Assembly (NCBI GenBank): GCA_947474065.1
Contig: CANJHD010000010.1
Span: forward strand, 1 to 46,379
DNA from: Planctomycetaceae bacterium
GTDB taxonomy: Bacteria; Planctomycetota; Phycisphaerae; Phycisphaerales; SM1A02
Direction of reading: 5' to 3'
Length of the DNA: 46,379 nt
Shown here piece by piece: positions 16,325 to 24,377 of this stretch. The position numbers were made by a program, and so were the translations under genes. The notes beneath the pieces are model-generated. The model was given only the letters and a program-made list of their open reading frames with translations, did not search any database and was not told where the DNA came from. How positions within the stretch are numbered: position 1 is the stretch's first letter; each line of letters starts with the position of its first letter.

Positions 16325-17431
16325 TCACGGCGCTTCAAGCGCGCGGGCTTCAAGACTTTCTCCAACGCGCACGCGATACGTCGCGCCGCCCGCCACGATC
16401 CGCGCTGCATCGGCCTGAAGGCCAATGAATGCAAACTCCGCAATCAATTCGTTGACGCGCAACACGCGCGTCTCGCCGCTTTCGGCGTTTCGGAAATACG
16501 CCTCGGTGCCGGCGGGGCCATCAACGACACCAGTGAGAAGCCACTGTCCATATGGAAATCCGCCCGGAACCGCGGGCTCGGGTGTGGCTGTCGAACCCGG
16601 TACTTCCGTGGCAACCGCTGCTGCTCCGAGTGATTTCGCTGGCCCCGTTGCGATGGAATTCGCACCTGAACCCGCTGCCGATGGAACACGGAACGGGTTG
16701 CGCGCTGCAAGTGGTGCGTACTTGGAAAATCCAGCGAGTGCCTCTGCGGAAGGCCCACCCGGCAGCGATGCCGGCTCATGGCCTGGAACGAACGCCGTGC
16801 TGAGACGAATCGTCACACGGACTCGACCACCATCTTTGATTGGGTCAAACTTGATCGCCTCGACGCGCTTGAGCATCGGGTCAACAGTGATTCGGTAGAC
16901 CAAGCGAAATACCTGATCGACTGCGCCTTCACCAGAGATCGTGGCTCGCAGTTCAACAAAGTCCGGTTCGTCACGCATTGATCGCGGAAGCGCAAGGCGA
17001 ATGAATTCCTGTCGGGCTGGTGACTTTCGCTCAACGGCCGCGCCGGTGGCAACCATGAGATCACGCACTCCGGTTTCTTCCGCAATACGATTGAGCCGCG
17101 CCCGCAGCGCCGTGTCAACGGCATCGGTGCGCTCGCCAAGCGATCGGCTCACTGCGGCTGCAATACGGCGATCAACCTCCGGTCGTTGATCGCGCTCCTC
17201 GCGAACGCCGCGCAGAAACTCGCCTGTTCGAGCAATGTCCGCATCGGCAGCGGCTCGATCGAAACCAGAAAATGACGTTAGGCGTCCGCTGTGAATCATC
17301 CATCCAAGTGTTCCTGCAGCGAGCGCTGCAACGACCCACGAGAGTGGCTGCCGCATACGAACTGGCACAAGCGCTGCGACTCGTTCGCGCAATGCAGCCA
17401 CTGTTGAAACGGAATTTTCAACGCTGCTCAT
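16325..17431 (-). CDS. gspM: Inner-membrane platform protein, GspM/PilO-like with a GspC/PilP-like C-terminal region
   Basis: A 368-residue protein with a short cytoplasmic N-terminus and one membrane helix at about 29-48 (LSWVVAALAAGTLGWMIH). A coiled-coil stretch (about 60-115) leads into a PilO/GspM-like ferredoxin-type domain (about 115-215). The last part, from ARNPFRVP (about 243) through LLTGVVDGPAGTEAYFRN to RVGESLEAR, resembles the small beta-barrel of PilP or the HR region of GspC. That region normally contacts secretin N0. The gene thus seems to fuse the M and C roles, which explains the lack of a separate gspC. Starts and stops overlap by 4 nt with gspL upstream, and with the possible GTG start of gspD downstream. 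The family assignment rests on gene order and topology plus these motifs. Confidence 0.75.
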   Translation of the reverse strand: MSSVENSVSTVAALRERVAALVPVRMRQPLSWVVAALAAGTLGWMIHSGRLTSFSGFDRAAADADIARTGEFLRGVREERDQRPEVDRRIAAAVSRSLGERTDAVDTALRARLNRIAEETGVRDLMVATGAAVERKSPARQEFIRLALPRSMRDEPDFVELRATISGEGAVDQVFRLVYRITVDPMLKRVEAIKFDPIKDGGRVRVTIRLSTAFVPGHEPASLPGGPSAEALAGFSKYAPLAARNPFRVPSAAGSGANSIATGPAKSLGAAAVATEVPGSTATPEPAVPGGFPYGQWLLTGVVDGPAGTEAYFRNAESGETRVLRVNELIAEFAFIGLQADAARIVAGGATYRVRVGESLEARALEAP

Positions 17432-18915
17432 CGCACCCCCTTGCGGCTTGAGACGGCGGCACTTGCGGCACGCTTGACGGGTGGGCCGTCGAGCGAATCA
17501 ATCACCATCTCTACTGCGACTGGTAGTCGACGACCAGCCTTACCCTCGGTGCTTGTGGAGCGAACATTGAAATCGCGCTTGGAGACCAGTGATTCACGCA
17601 ACGCATCAGCCGTTGCACGATCGGCAGCCTCGGCGTCGATAGCAATTCGCACTTCCGCTGGAATCTTCATCGTTCCATCTTTGGAAACGGTTGCTTCGTC
17701 AGAGAGCGCCTGTCCATTCCATCCAGTGATCACAACACGCGATGCATCTGGAGCGAAACCAGCGATGTACGACAACGAATCAAGCCATGGAAGATCAGCG
17801 TTGGTCCATGCGTCGATGTGTCGCGCACGAAGTTCATCGCGCTTGAATTGACGATGCTCAAGGAGCGCCCCCTCGGCTTTAGCGCGCAATTCCGTGCGAC
17901 GCGCCTCGATCGTTCCGCGCTCTTTGCGACCGATGGTCCAGCCCATTGCGTAGGCGATTCCAATGATGGCCACCACTGCGTACAACTGCATGCGTCGCCG
18001 CGCTGCCAAGTCTGGCGCGCGGCGCGGACTTGCAAGGTCAATGCGCTCGCGTTTGCGCGCGCCCTCAAGAAGCAGACCAACGAGCGGCCATGTTGCACCA
18101 GGATCGACCGTGCAAGTGACATCTGGATGTGCAGCTAGGTGTGAGACAGGAAGTCCTGCATCACCTGCGAGCGCCACAACAACTCGCCCAGCAACATCTG
18201 CTGGCCCGATCACGTCAATTGCTGCTGGTCGTTGATCTGGCTGTTGCAACCGGAAGCCAGTCCACGAACGACGCGCTTCGGTCACGCTTGCATCGGCATC
18301 CGGGTCGACAACTGTCGCTCCACGCGTTGCTCGCAATCCATCACGACCAGCGACTACCAATTCCACCGCGTCGCCACAAAGATCAATCGCCGCATCTGGC
18401 GCGTCGCCACTGTCAACGCGGGCGTCGATTGCAGGAAGTGTTTCTAAGAGATACGCCGTTCCAAAGGTACGCGGTGCAATGCGCTCAACAGCGATCCCCG
18501 CTGCAGCAGCGATAGCGCGCACGGACGCGATCTCTTTCGCTGAAGCTGCGACCGCCCATGCCTCAGCGCCGATTGGTACGAAGTCAACTACCGCGTCAGC
18601 GGAGACCGCTGCCTCGCGCAACATCGCAAGGCGCACCATCCCGGCGATTTCATCGCGCTCAGCGCCAGGCAATACCAATCGCTTGAACGACAATCGATCA
18701 CGAACGATGGTCCACGTGGCACGGTCCGCGGCAATCCCCGCGTTGCCAAGCGCCAATGCAACAAAGGCGCCGCGCACGGCATCGGTACCGTCGATAACTT
18801 CTGTGGGTAATTCGATATCCACGCACCGCGCCACAGTGGCACGGCCGCGTTCAACGACTGCCTCCACCGCGCGAAGGCGCCGGTGGCCAAGATCGATCGC
18901 TACCTGTGATTTCAC
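17428..18915 (-). CDS. gspL: GspL-type platform protein (PilM-like ASKHA domain fused to PilN-like domain)
   Basis: A 495-residue protein. Residues 1-300 form a PilM/GspL actin-like domain opening with VAIDLGHRRLRAVEA (phosphate-1-type strand). It continues through SFKRLVLPGAERDEI and a second nucleotide-type segment DAAIDLCGDAVELV. A single membrane helix lies at about 312-331 (LYAVVAIIGIAYAMGWTIG). After a helical segment, a periplasmic PilN/GspL ferredoxin-like domain follows, ending in VEMVIDSLDGPPV. The protein should couple the cytoplasmic ATPase, absent from the window, to the inner-membrane platform. The start is GTG at 18915, 6 nt after the gspK stop. A start further upstream is excluded because it would overlap gspK without conserved sequence. 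The stop overlaps the gspM start by 4 nt. Confidence 0.83.
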   Translation of the reverse strand: MKSQVAIDLGHRRLRAVEAVVERGRATVARCVDIELPTEVIDGTDAVRGAFVALALGNAGIAADRATWTIVRDRLSFKRLVLPGAERDEIAGMVRLAMLREAAVSADAVVDFVPIGAEAWAVAASAKEIASVRAIAAAAGIAVERIAPRTFGTAYLLETLPAIDARVDSGDAPDAAIDLCGDAVELVVAGRDGLRATRGATVVDPDADASVTEARRSWTGFRLQQPDQRPAAIDVIGPADVAGRVVVALAGDAGLPVSHLAAHPDVTCTVDPGATWPLVGLLLEGARKRERIDLASPRRAPDLAARRRMQLYAVVAIIGIAYAMGWTIGRKERGTIEARRTELRAKAEGALLEHRQFKRDELRARHIDAWTNADLPWLDSLSYIAGFAPDASRVVITGWNGQALSDEATVSKDGTMKIPAEVRIAIDAEAADRATADALRESLVSKRDFNVRSTSTEGKAGRRLPVAVEMVIDSLDGPPVKRAASAAVSSRKGVR

Positions 18916-18921
18916 TGGTAT

Positions 18922-21045
18922 TTACGGACTCGAATCGCTCCGGCGCCGCCATCGTCCCGACAGCCCACCTGTCGAAGAACCCGATGAAGACGCCTGCTCA
19001 TCGTCCTTACCGGATTCCTCTGCCCGGGATGCAACTCCCGCCGGGTCTGGCGGTACATCCTTGTCGTCCCACCGCGTTGCCTGGAAGGGATGTGACATGG
19101 ACGCAGACTGTTGTTTGCGTCGATCGCGTTCTTCTGCATCACGCGCCGCACGACGCTCGCGCTCTTGATCGCCGAGCGATTTCCATTCCTTTGATCGTGC
19201 ATCTCGGTCGTCGCGCTCGCGTTCGCCCAGAGTCTTCCACTTTCCGGAGCGTTCCTCGCGATCCGCACGCTCACGGTCGGCCAGCGTGCTCCACCCTCGC
19301 GCCTTACTCTCGCGCGCCTGCTTCTCGCGATCAGCGAGCGTTGACCACGGCCCTGACTCTGGGACAGCTTCCGGCGCCTGCTCGCTTGACGGCTTCCACG
19401 CACCCTGCGTATCACGGGCCCGCTGAGCAACTTCGCGTGCGTCGCTTTCCGCCTTTCGCGCCGCATCTGCCGCACGAACGGCATCTGCGGCAGGAGAACG
19501 CCACGGCTCACGCTTCCATGATGGCGGCGCTGCTTCGGTTCCTGCATTGCTGTCGCTTCCATCGTCCATCGCCGAGTCGTCTGCGCCGCCATTGCCTTGA
19601 GAATCGGCGCCAGATTGAGCTGCCGAAGGTGTTTCCATCCCTGAGTCGCTCGATCCATTCGCCATGGCAACACTGCTGTCTGGTTCGTCATCAACCACTT
19701 GATCAGCTGCAGCACTCTTTCGCTCACCACTCGCAACTTGTTCAGTGCGAACTTGCTCCGCGAGCGCAGCGGCAATTGGCAAGAGTGTGCAATCACGAAT
19801 GCTGGCGAAACGCGGTGGATCTTCTGCAAGATCAACAACCACTTCCCACACCTCAATACCGCGCATCGCGCTGCCTTCCTGCATTCCATCAACAACACCA
19901 GTAGCAACACGTGCGCGCCACAACCAACTGCGCGCGCACACGAATGGAGCAATCGCTTCAAACTCTTCTGGTGTGAGAGCGCCGGAAGTAACAGGCCACG
20001 CAAGTTGCGCGTGCTCACCTGCGGCAAGTGACGCGCGCGCCTGCACCATCTTGGCGGCAAGCTCTGCGCCAACGGCTGGAATGGCGCGCAGCACTTCCTC
20101 TGGGGCGTTTGCAATATCTACTTGCCCATGTTCCACCGCCGCGTTTCCAGCCACGACTGCATCGAGCACCGCGCTCCACTTGTCAACGGAAAGTTGCGAG
20201 AGGCGCATAGACCGCACGATCATGCCTTGATTTGTTGGGGTTTCGCCACCAATCGCGCTGCGCATGCGCTCTGCCGTACCGCCAGATGTGCGCGCGTCGA
20301 TCGCGGCCATGCCCTCGCTGCTCCATGCACCGAGTGGCGTTCGTTCGACAATGGTGCCCGTCACGCCGCTTCCAAGAGCGCGCTGCGCGGCAAACGGTGT
20401 TGCTACATCTGCAACCGCCAATGTTCGAACGCGCGCCGGTATTGCCCCGCGTGCGCCGGAACCGGAACTGTCCTGCAAGCGACGAACACCAGCAGCAATG
20501 CCCGCAGCTACTGGTCCAATCACTCGGTCTGCAGTCAACCCTGATTCTGGTTGAACGATCGCCTCAATCGCATCAGCATTGCCACCGCGCGCCACTGCAA
20601 CGGTCGCGGCTGCAGAATCAATCACTCCAGTTCCTGCAAGCATGGCGGGGTCAAGACCCGCGAGCGCAAACTTTGCGCACTCCGGAATCAAGCGTTCGCC
20701 GGATGGACCAACTGGAAGTAACCGCGCCACCGCTTGCGCGCCATCTGCCTCATAAAGCAAGATTTCATCCGGTAATTCTGGTGTTTCACCATCGGCCAAC
20801 GAGTTGCGCTGAGCCGAAAGCAGCGCAGCGACGGCCTGACATCCGCTCCATGCGATCGCGCGCTGTTGAGTGCGATCGCGCATCGCAGCCAGGCCGGCGT
20901 GTTCCGCTTCCGACGCGGCGAGTAGTCCGCCGGCAACCAGCGCTGCTACCGCAAGCACTACCAACACCGCAAGCATGACAACGCCCCGCCGAACAGATCG
21001 CACGTGAATTTTCCGAACCAAATCACGTTCGATGCATGTGCTCAT
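18922..21045 (-). CDS. gspK: GspK-type minor pseudopilin with long charged C-terminal repeat tail
   Basis: A 707-residue protein, about twice the usual GspK length. A short basic leader ends in RRG, followed by the hydrophobic segment VVMLAVLVVLAVAALVAGG. The +5 glutamate of other pseudopilins is missing, as is normal for GspK. A helix-hairpin-helix-like segment (VDIANAPEEVLRAIPAVGAE) sits near residue 305, typical of GspK, which caps the pseudopilus. From about residue 440 to the end the protein is hydrophilic and disordered-looking; it includes four 18-residue repeats starting W-x-(T/S)-L (19132-19347) and a Ser/Gly tail. The start at 21045 has GGAGG at 7-nt spacing and overlaps the gspJ stop by 4 nt, so an upstream in-frame extension is rejected. 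Confidence 0.82.
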   Translation of the reverse strand: MSTCIERDLVRKIHVRSVRRGVVMLAVLVVLAVAALVAGGLLAASEAEHAGLAAMRDRTQQRAIAWSGCQAVAALLSAQRNSLADGETPELPDEILLYEADGAQAVARLLPVGPSGERLIPECAKFALAGLDPAMLAGTGVIDSAAATVAVARGGNADAIEAIVQPESGLTADRVIGPVAAGIAAGVRRLQDSSGSGARGAIPARVRTLAVADVATPFAAQRALGSGVTGTIVERTPLGAWSSEGMAAIDARTSGGTAERMRSAIGGETPTNQGMIVRSMRLSQLSVDKWSAVLDAVVAGNAAVEHGQVDIANAPEEVLRAIPAVGAELAAKMVQARASLAAGEHAQLAWPVTSGALTPEEFEAIAPFVCARSWLWRARVATGVVDGMQEGSAMRGIEVWEVVVDLAEDPPRFASIRDCTLLPIAAALAEQVRTEQVASGERKSAAADQVVDDEPDSSVAMANGSSDSGMETPSAAQSGADSQGNGGADDSAMDDGSDSNAGTEAAPPSWKREPWRSPAADAVRAADAARKAESDAREVAQRARDTQGAWKPSSEQAPEAVPESGPWSTLADREKQARESKARGWSTLADRERADREERSGKWKTLGERERDDRDARSKEWKSLGDQERERRAARDAEERDRRKQQSASMSHPFQATRWDDKDVPPDPAGVASRAEESGKDDEQASSSGSSTGGLSGRWRRRSDSSP
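19132..19347 (-). repeat. Four 18-residue W-x-(T/S)-L repeats in the GspK tail
   Basis: Four contiguous 54-bp units encode 18-residue repeats of the form W-(S/K)-(T/S)-L-(A/G)-(D/E)-(R/Q)-E followed by an Arg/Glu/Asp-rich stretch. The spacing is exact. Such a charged segment could form a long helix or a docking surface. Confidence 0.88.
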
Positions 21046-21728
21046 CGCGCCGCCTCCGGAGTGAAGCGCGCGCCGTCCGCGCCTGCAGCGTCGGGAACAG
21101 CAATGGTTCGGACTCGGTCCGGAGTTCCAAATTCGTCCCCTGCAGACTGCTCTGTGGAGTGCGCTACGGACTGTACTGCGGGCTGTGCCGCGGACTGCGC
21201 TGTTGGAACTCCAAACCAAATGGCGACTTCAACTGCACTTGGCAGGGAGCCCGCGGAAAGCGAGTCGAAAGAATCCGCCCACCCACCCTGCGTCCAATAG
21301 CGCACTCGCATACCACGCACGGTGGCGGGCAACACGCTTGATGCGCCACCACGTGCAATCGTGATGTTTCCTGATGCTTCGTCGATCTGCGTTGCGGAAA
21401 GCGGAGCGAACGCAGCGCGCGCAAGTTCGCGCACACTGCCACTGCCAGCATCTGTTCGTGATGAAAGCACTCGCACTGACCGATCCGTACCAGTGACTCC
21501 AGCACCGAGCGGTCCGCCATCAACAACCGCGGTCTGCAGTGCTGTTTCCAACACACCAAAGAGGGCATCGGCCGATCGCGTCTGAGCTGCGGTGCGCGCG
21601 GTGAACTGGCGAGTCCGCGAGAGATCCTCAACGAACATTGCCAACGCGCCGAGGAGCAACATAAACATGCCCACCGCAATGAGCGCCTCAAGAAGCGTGA
21701 ATCCGCGTGCATTTTTACGGCGATTCAT
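21042..21728 (-). CDS. gspJ: GspJ-type minor pseudopilin
   Basis: A 228-residue prepilin-like protein. A 9-residue basic leader ends in Gly, followed by FTLLEALIAVGMFMLLLGAL. Gly at -1, Phe at +1 and Glu at +5 are all as the prepilin peptidase requires. The C-terminal half contains VRYWTQGGWADSFDSL and a strand VEVAIWFGVP, which fits the beta-rich fold of GspJ. It would sit in the pseudopilus tip with GspI and GspK. Assignment as J rather than another minor pseudopilin rests on size and on the position between I and K. Both ends overlap their neighbours by 4 nt. Confidence 0.8.
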   Translation of the reverse strand: MNRRKNARGFTLLEALIAVGMFMLLLGALAMFVEDLSRTRQFTARTAAQTRSADALFGVLETALQTAVVDGGPLGAGVTGTDRSVRVLSSRTDAGSGSVRELARAAFAPLSATQIDEASGNITIARGGASSVLPATVRGMRVRYWTQGGWADSFDSLSAGSLPSAVEVAIWFGVPTAQSAAQPAVQSVAHSTEQSAGDEFGTPDRVRTIAVPDAAGADGARFTPEAAR

Positions 21729-22132
21729 CGAGAAACCTCCGGTCGCTCGGATCCGCCGCCACTATCCCCGCGCAGCAACTGCCGAAGCACGGCAAGGCGC
21801 GGAGGATCAGAAGTAGTGACATCACCGCGCCCGTCGGTCTGCTCGTCATACACCTCAACAACGGCAAGTGCTAACCCAGGAAAGTCCGACGGTTCCATGC
21901 GTGATTCCACTCGCAGACCAGCGACGGTGTGATCTTCTTGGGAGTCTGTCGGAATGCCTGCTTCCATGCGCGAAAGTTCTGAACGCGCAACATCCATCGC
22001 CAATGACCGCCGGGCAGCACGAGCGCCATCGGAAACGGATCCTTCCACTACGCCAAGGACCACAATGCCCGCGAACGCAAACACTGCCGTGGCAAGGAGC
22101 ACTTCAAGAAGAATGGAACCGCGAGTCTTCAC
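21725..22132 (-). CDS. gspI: GspI-type minor pseudopilin
   Basis: A 135-residue prepilin-like protein with a very short leader (MKTRG) before SILLEVLLATAVFAFAGIVVLG. Glu is at +5 and Gly at -1; Ser rather than Phe or Met is at +1. The remainder contains ARSELSRMEAGI and the strand LRVESRMEPSDFPGLALAVV, in keeping with GspI, the core of the tip complex. Length and order (H-I-J-K) match type II secretion operons. Both ends overlap neighbours by 4 nt. Confidence 0.8.
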   Translation of the reverse strand: MKTRGSILLEVLLATAVFAFAGIVVLGVVEGSVSDGARAARRSLAMDVARSELSRMEAGIPTDSQEDHTVAGLRVESRMEPSDFPGLALAVVEVYDEQTDGRGDVTTSDPPRLAVLRQLLRGDSGGGSERPEVSR

Positions 22133-22899
22133 GGGGCAATCCCCCGCGATTTGGCGGTCACAGCGCGTGAATTCTTAGAGGTCACTCGCGGAGCAGTCGT
22201 TGCCCCGCCATCAAAGCGGCGCACTTCACCAAAGAGTGGATCAATGGAAATCCGAGTTACTCGAGCACCCGCTTGAATCCACAACTCGCGCACCGCCGCT
22301 GCGCTTCCATCAGGAAGAAAGAGCGCGATGCGCTCATCGCCCGCTGCGGCGGAAAATTCGGACCGCTCGGTTTCGATTGCCGGCGCTTCGGTTCCTGCGT
22401 GCATGCCCGGATCAAGGACGCGCGATGCCCAAGATTCTTGGATTTTTTGATCAAACCCGCTGTCGCTACCTGTCCCACCATCGCCCATTGAGGCGCTGGA
22501 ATTCGCACCGGCTCGCGTGGCTACATCTGCAACGCGGCGCTCCATTTCTGCCTTGAGTCGCTGGGCTTTCCGTGTTCCCCGTAGCGCAGATTCCATGCCA
22601 TCAGCGCCAGCGGCGCCTTCGGTGCCGTCCTCGGCCTGCCGCAACAAGTCGACGGCGCGCACTTCAATGCGTGTTCCCTCGGTTGTCACTACTAACTCGA
22701 CAACGGTGCCTTCACGCTGTGCCCATGCGCGTGCAGATATCGCCTGTGAAACCGTGTCATCCACGGTGCGTTCAAATGATTGGCTGTCCAGCAACTGCGA
22801 TCCATACGGCAACACAATGGCTGACAACGCCACCAGCACGCCGATCACGATCAGCAGCTCGATCAATGTAAATGCGCGGCGCGCGCGCATGGGAATCAC
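22129..22899 (-). CDS. gspH: GspH-type minor pseudopilin
   Basis: A 256-residue prepilin-like protein with leader MIPMRARRA, then FTLIELLIVIGVLVALSAIV. Glu is at +5, but the residue before the cleavage site is Ala rather than Gly, as in the neighbouring GspG. The globular part includes VDDTVSQAISARAWAQREGT, as GspH proteins have after the helix, and VELVVTTEGTRIEVRAV. A hydrophilic insert (about 95-170) makes it longer than usual. The last strands, RITRIS-type, precede FGEVRRFDGG. Both ends overlap neighbours by 4 nt. Confidence 0.8.
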   Translation of the reverse strand: MIPMRARRAFTLIELLIVIGVLVALSAIVLPYGSQLLDSQSFERTVDDTVSQAISARAWAQREGTVVELVVTTEGTRIEVRAVDLLRQAEDGTEGAAGADGMESALRGTRKAQRLKAEMERRVADVATRAGANSSASMGDGGTGSDSGFDQKIQESWASRVLDPGMHAGTEAPAIETERSEFSAAAGDERIALFLPDGSAAAVRELWIQAGARVTRISIDPLFGEVRRFDGGATTAPRVTSKNSRAVTAKSRGIAP

Positions 22900-23438
22900 C
22901 GCGGCTTCGCGGTGCCGCCGCCAGATGAGGAACCACTGGACGAAGACCCACTTCCGAAGTCACCGAAATCAGCGTCAGCATTGCCCTTGCCTTTAGCAAG
23001 CGAAATATCGTCCTCAGTGCCTTCCTGTCCATCCGGTCCGACCGACACAATGTCAAAGCCGACCGCCACGCCTTCTGCTGGGAAGACATAAACCCACTCG
23101 TGTCCCCACATGTCCTTCGGCACGGCCGACTCCAAGTACGGGCCAGACCAACGACCAGCTGCGTCGTCATCAAGTGCCGACTTGTCCCACAAGACAACCA
23201 CGCCTTCCTCTTGCGTTGGAAGGCGCTTGACGTCATTCTTAAACATCATGATCGCCTTCTTGATCGCCTGCATCTGCACGGTCTGCGTGCCTTCATAGGC
23301 CTTGTCGGACTGTCCACTCAAGTTGTAGAGGACGATTCCGCCCAAGGCGAGAAGGATGCCGATCACAATCAGCAGCTCAAGGATGGTGAATGCGCGGCGT
23401 GCGCGAAGTGTGCGATAGCGGGTTGAAGTAGTTCGCAT
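22896..23438 (-). CDS. gspG: GspG major pseudopilin
   Basis: A 180-residue protein forming the main subunit of the pseudopilus. The leader ends RARRA and is followed by FTILELLIVIGILLALGGIV, with Glu at +5 and Ala instead of Gly at -1. The globular part matches GspG: MQAIKKAIMMFKNDVKRLPT, then the C-terminal calcium-site region DIVSVGPDGQEGTEDDI. The last 30 residues form a Gly/Ser-rich tail that is not usual for GspG. The ATG at 23438 has AGGAGA at 9-nt spacing. An in-frame extension to 23555 overlaps the upstream gene and is rejected. The stop overlaps the gspH start by 4 nt. Confidence 0.92.
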   Translation of the reverse strand: MRTTSTRYRTLRARRAFTILELLIVIGILLALGGIVLYNLSGQSDKAYEGTQTVQMQAIKKAIMMFKNDVKRLPTQEEGVVVLWDKSALDDDAAGRWSGPYLESAVPKDMWGHEWVYVFPAEGVAVGFDIVSVGPDGQEGTEDDISLAKGKGNADADFGDFGSGSSSSGSSSGGGTAKPR

Positions 23439-23512
23439 CGGGTGTATCTCCTGCTCGGTGTGTTTACCGGGAAGCGTGCTGAGGGTTGCGGCCACGGGGA
23501 GCCAGCTCGAAT

Positions 23513-24367
23513 CTACCGCGATTTCTCGCGAATCTCGTCCAGATATTGCTGCCATTCGGCGGCGGTTTCCTCATCAGGCGCCAGTTCGATGGCATCCTCA
23601 ATATCGCTTGCGCCGCCGACGGGGTCGCCCAGTTCTGCCTTGGCAAGCCCGCGAATGAGCAGCGCAGAACCCCGGACATAGCGGTCGTATTCGTCATTGC
23701 CAGTTGTGGCTTTCAAGACCGCCTCGGCGATCGCAAGACCTCGATCTGGCTCACCCTCGGAAATCCAAAGATCCGCCACCGCCAATGCGGCGGATGGATC
23801 GATCTCCATTGCCATCTCCCGCGCCTCACTGAAGAGCGCGTCGGCGGATGTGATGTCACCAGCAGCCACTGCGCGTTCGATACGAACCGTCTGCAGCAGT
23901 GCGCGCGCGGCCTCATCTTCCGGATTGTGCTCCACATACTCACGCGCAAGTTTCTCTGCGGTGTCGTAGTCCTCGTTCTCGAGCGCGGTGGTGATAGCGA
24001 GTTCCTCGATCGACATGGATTCATCATCGCCATCAGCGGCGGCGTCAGGAGCGGCGGGCGTGGCACGCATATCAGAGCCGGCCTTGCCCGTCTTTGCAGC
24101 GGCCGCCGCCTCTGCAGCAATCGCCTGACCCGCGGCAATCTGTTGCGCCTGCCTCGCCTCGAATGCAGTGCGTGCTTGATCGCGCGCGGTGCTTAGCCCG
24201 GTGCTTAACCCAGCAACCATGGCAATAATCATGGCAATCACGCCAATGAGCAATGCACCAACAAGTGAGACTGCACAACCAACGCCGAAGCCCGTCCAAA
24301 AACGACCTTTCGAAGTTTTCGGTGGCGATTGCGGATAGAGCGGCGGCGCATTCGGGGGAGTAGTCAC
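23513..24367 (-). CDS. Membrane-anchored TPR-like protein in the secretion operon
   Basis: About 284 residues. A Pro-rich cytoplasmic N-terminus (TTPPNAPPLYPQ) is followed by a membrane helix at about 32-54 (CAVSLVGALLIGVIAMIIAM). An Ala/Gln-rich helix comes next, then an acidic linker. The C-terminal half contains several helix pairs of TPR type, for example ALENEDYDTAEKLAREYVEH, then ADLWISEGEPDRGLAIAEAV and GLAKAELGDPVGGASDIEDA. TPR proteins act as assembly scaffolds (as PilF and PilQ-associated proteins do), so a role in organising the platform or pseudopilus is plausible. The exact start is uncertain: GTG 24367 gives a natural N-terminus, while TTG 24394 would overlap gspF. A 74-nt gap separates it from gspG. 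Confidence 0.72.
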   Translation of the reverse strand: MTTPPNAPPLYPQSPPKTSKGRFWTGFGVGCAVSLVGALLIGVIAMIIAMVAGLSTGLSTARDQARTAFEARQAQQIAAGQAIAAEAAAAAKTGKAGSDMRATPAAPDAAADGDDESMSIEELAITTALENEDYDTAEKLAREYVEHNPEDEAARALLQTVRIERAVAAGDITSADALFSEAREMAMEIDPSAALAVADLWISEGEPDRGLAIAEAVLKATTGNDEYDRYVRGSALLIRGLAKAELGDPVGGASDIEDAIELAPDEETAAEWQQYLDEIREKSR

Positions 24368-24377
24368 AGAACTAATC

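Noticed and set aside
18912-20114. 400-codon minus-strand frame overlapping the end of gspK
   Set aside because: It is a frame-shifted shadow of the charged GspK tail. Its product is a random-looking Arg/Gln/Cys mixture, and the gspK frame has the 18-residue repeats in register.
21046-21219. In-frame extension of gspK to 21219
   Set aside because: It overlaps gspJ and puts a Cys/Arg-rich stretch before a clear prepilin leader. The start at 21045 has GGAGG and a 4-nt overlap with gspJ.
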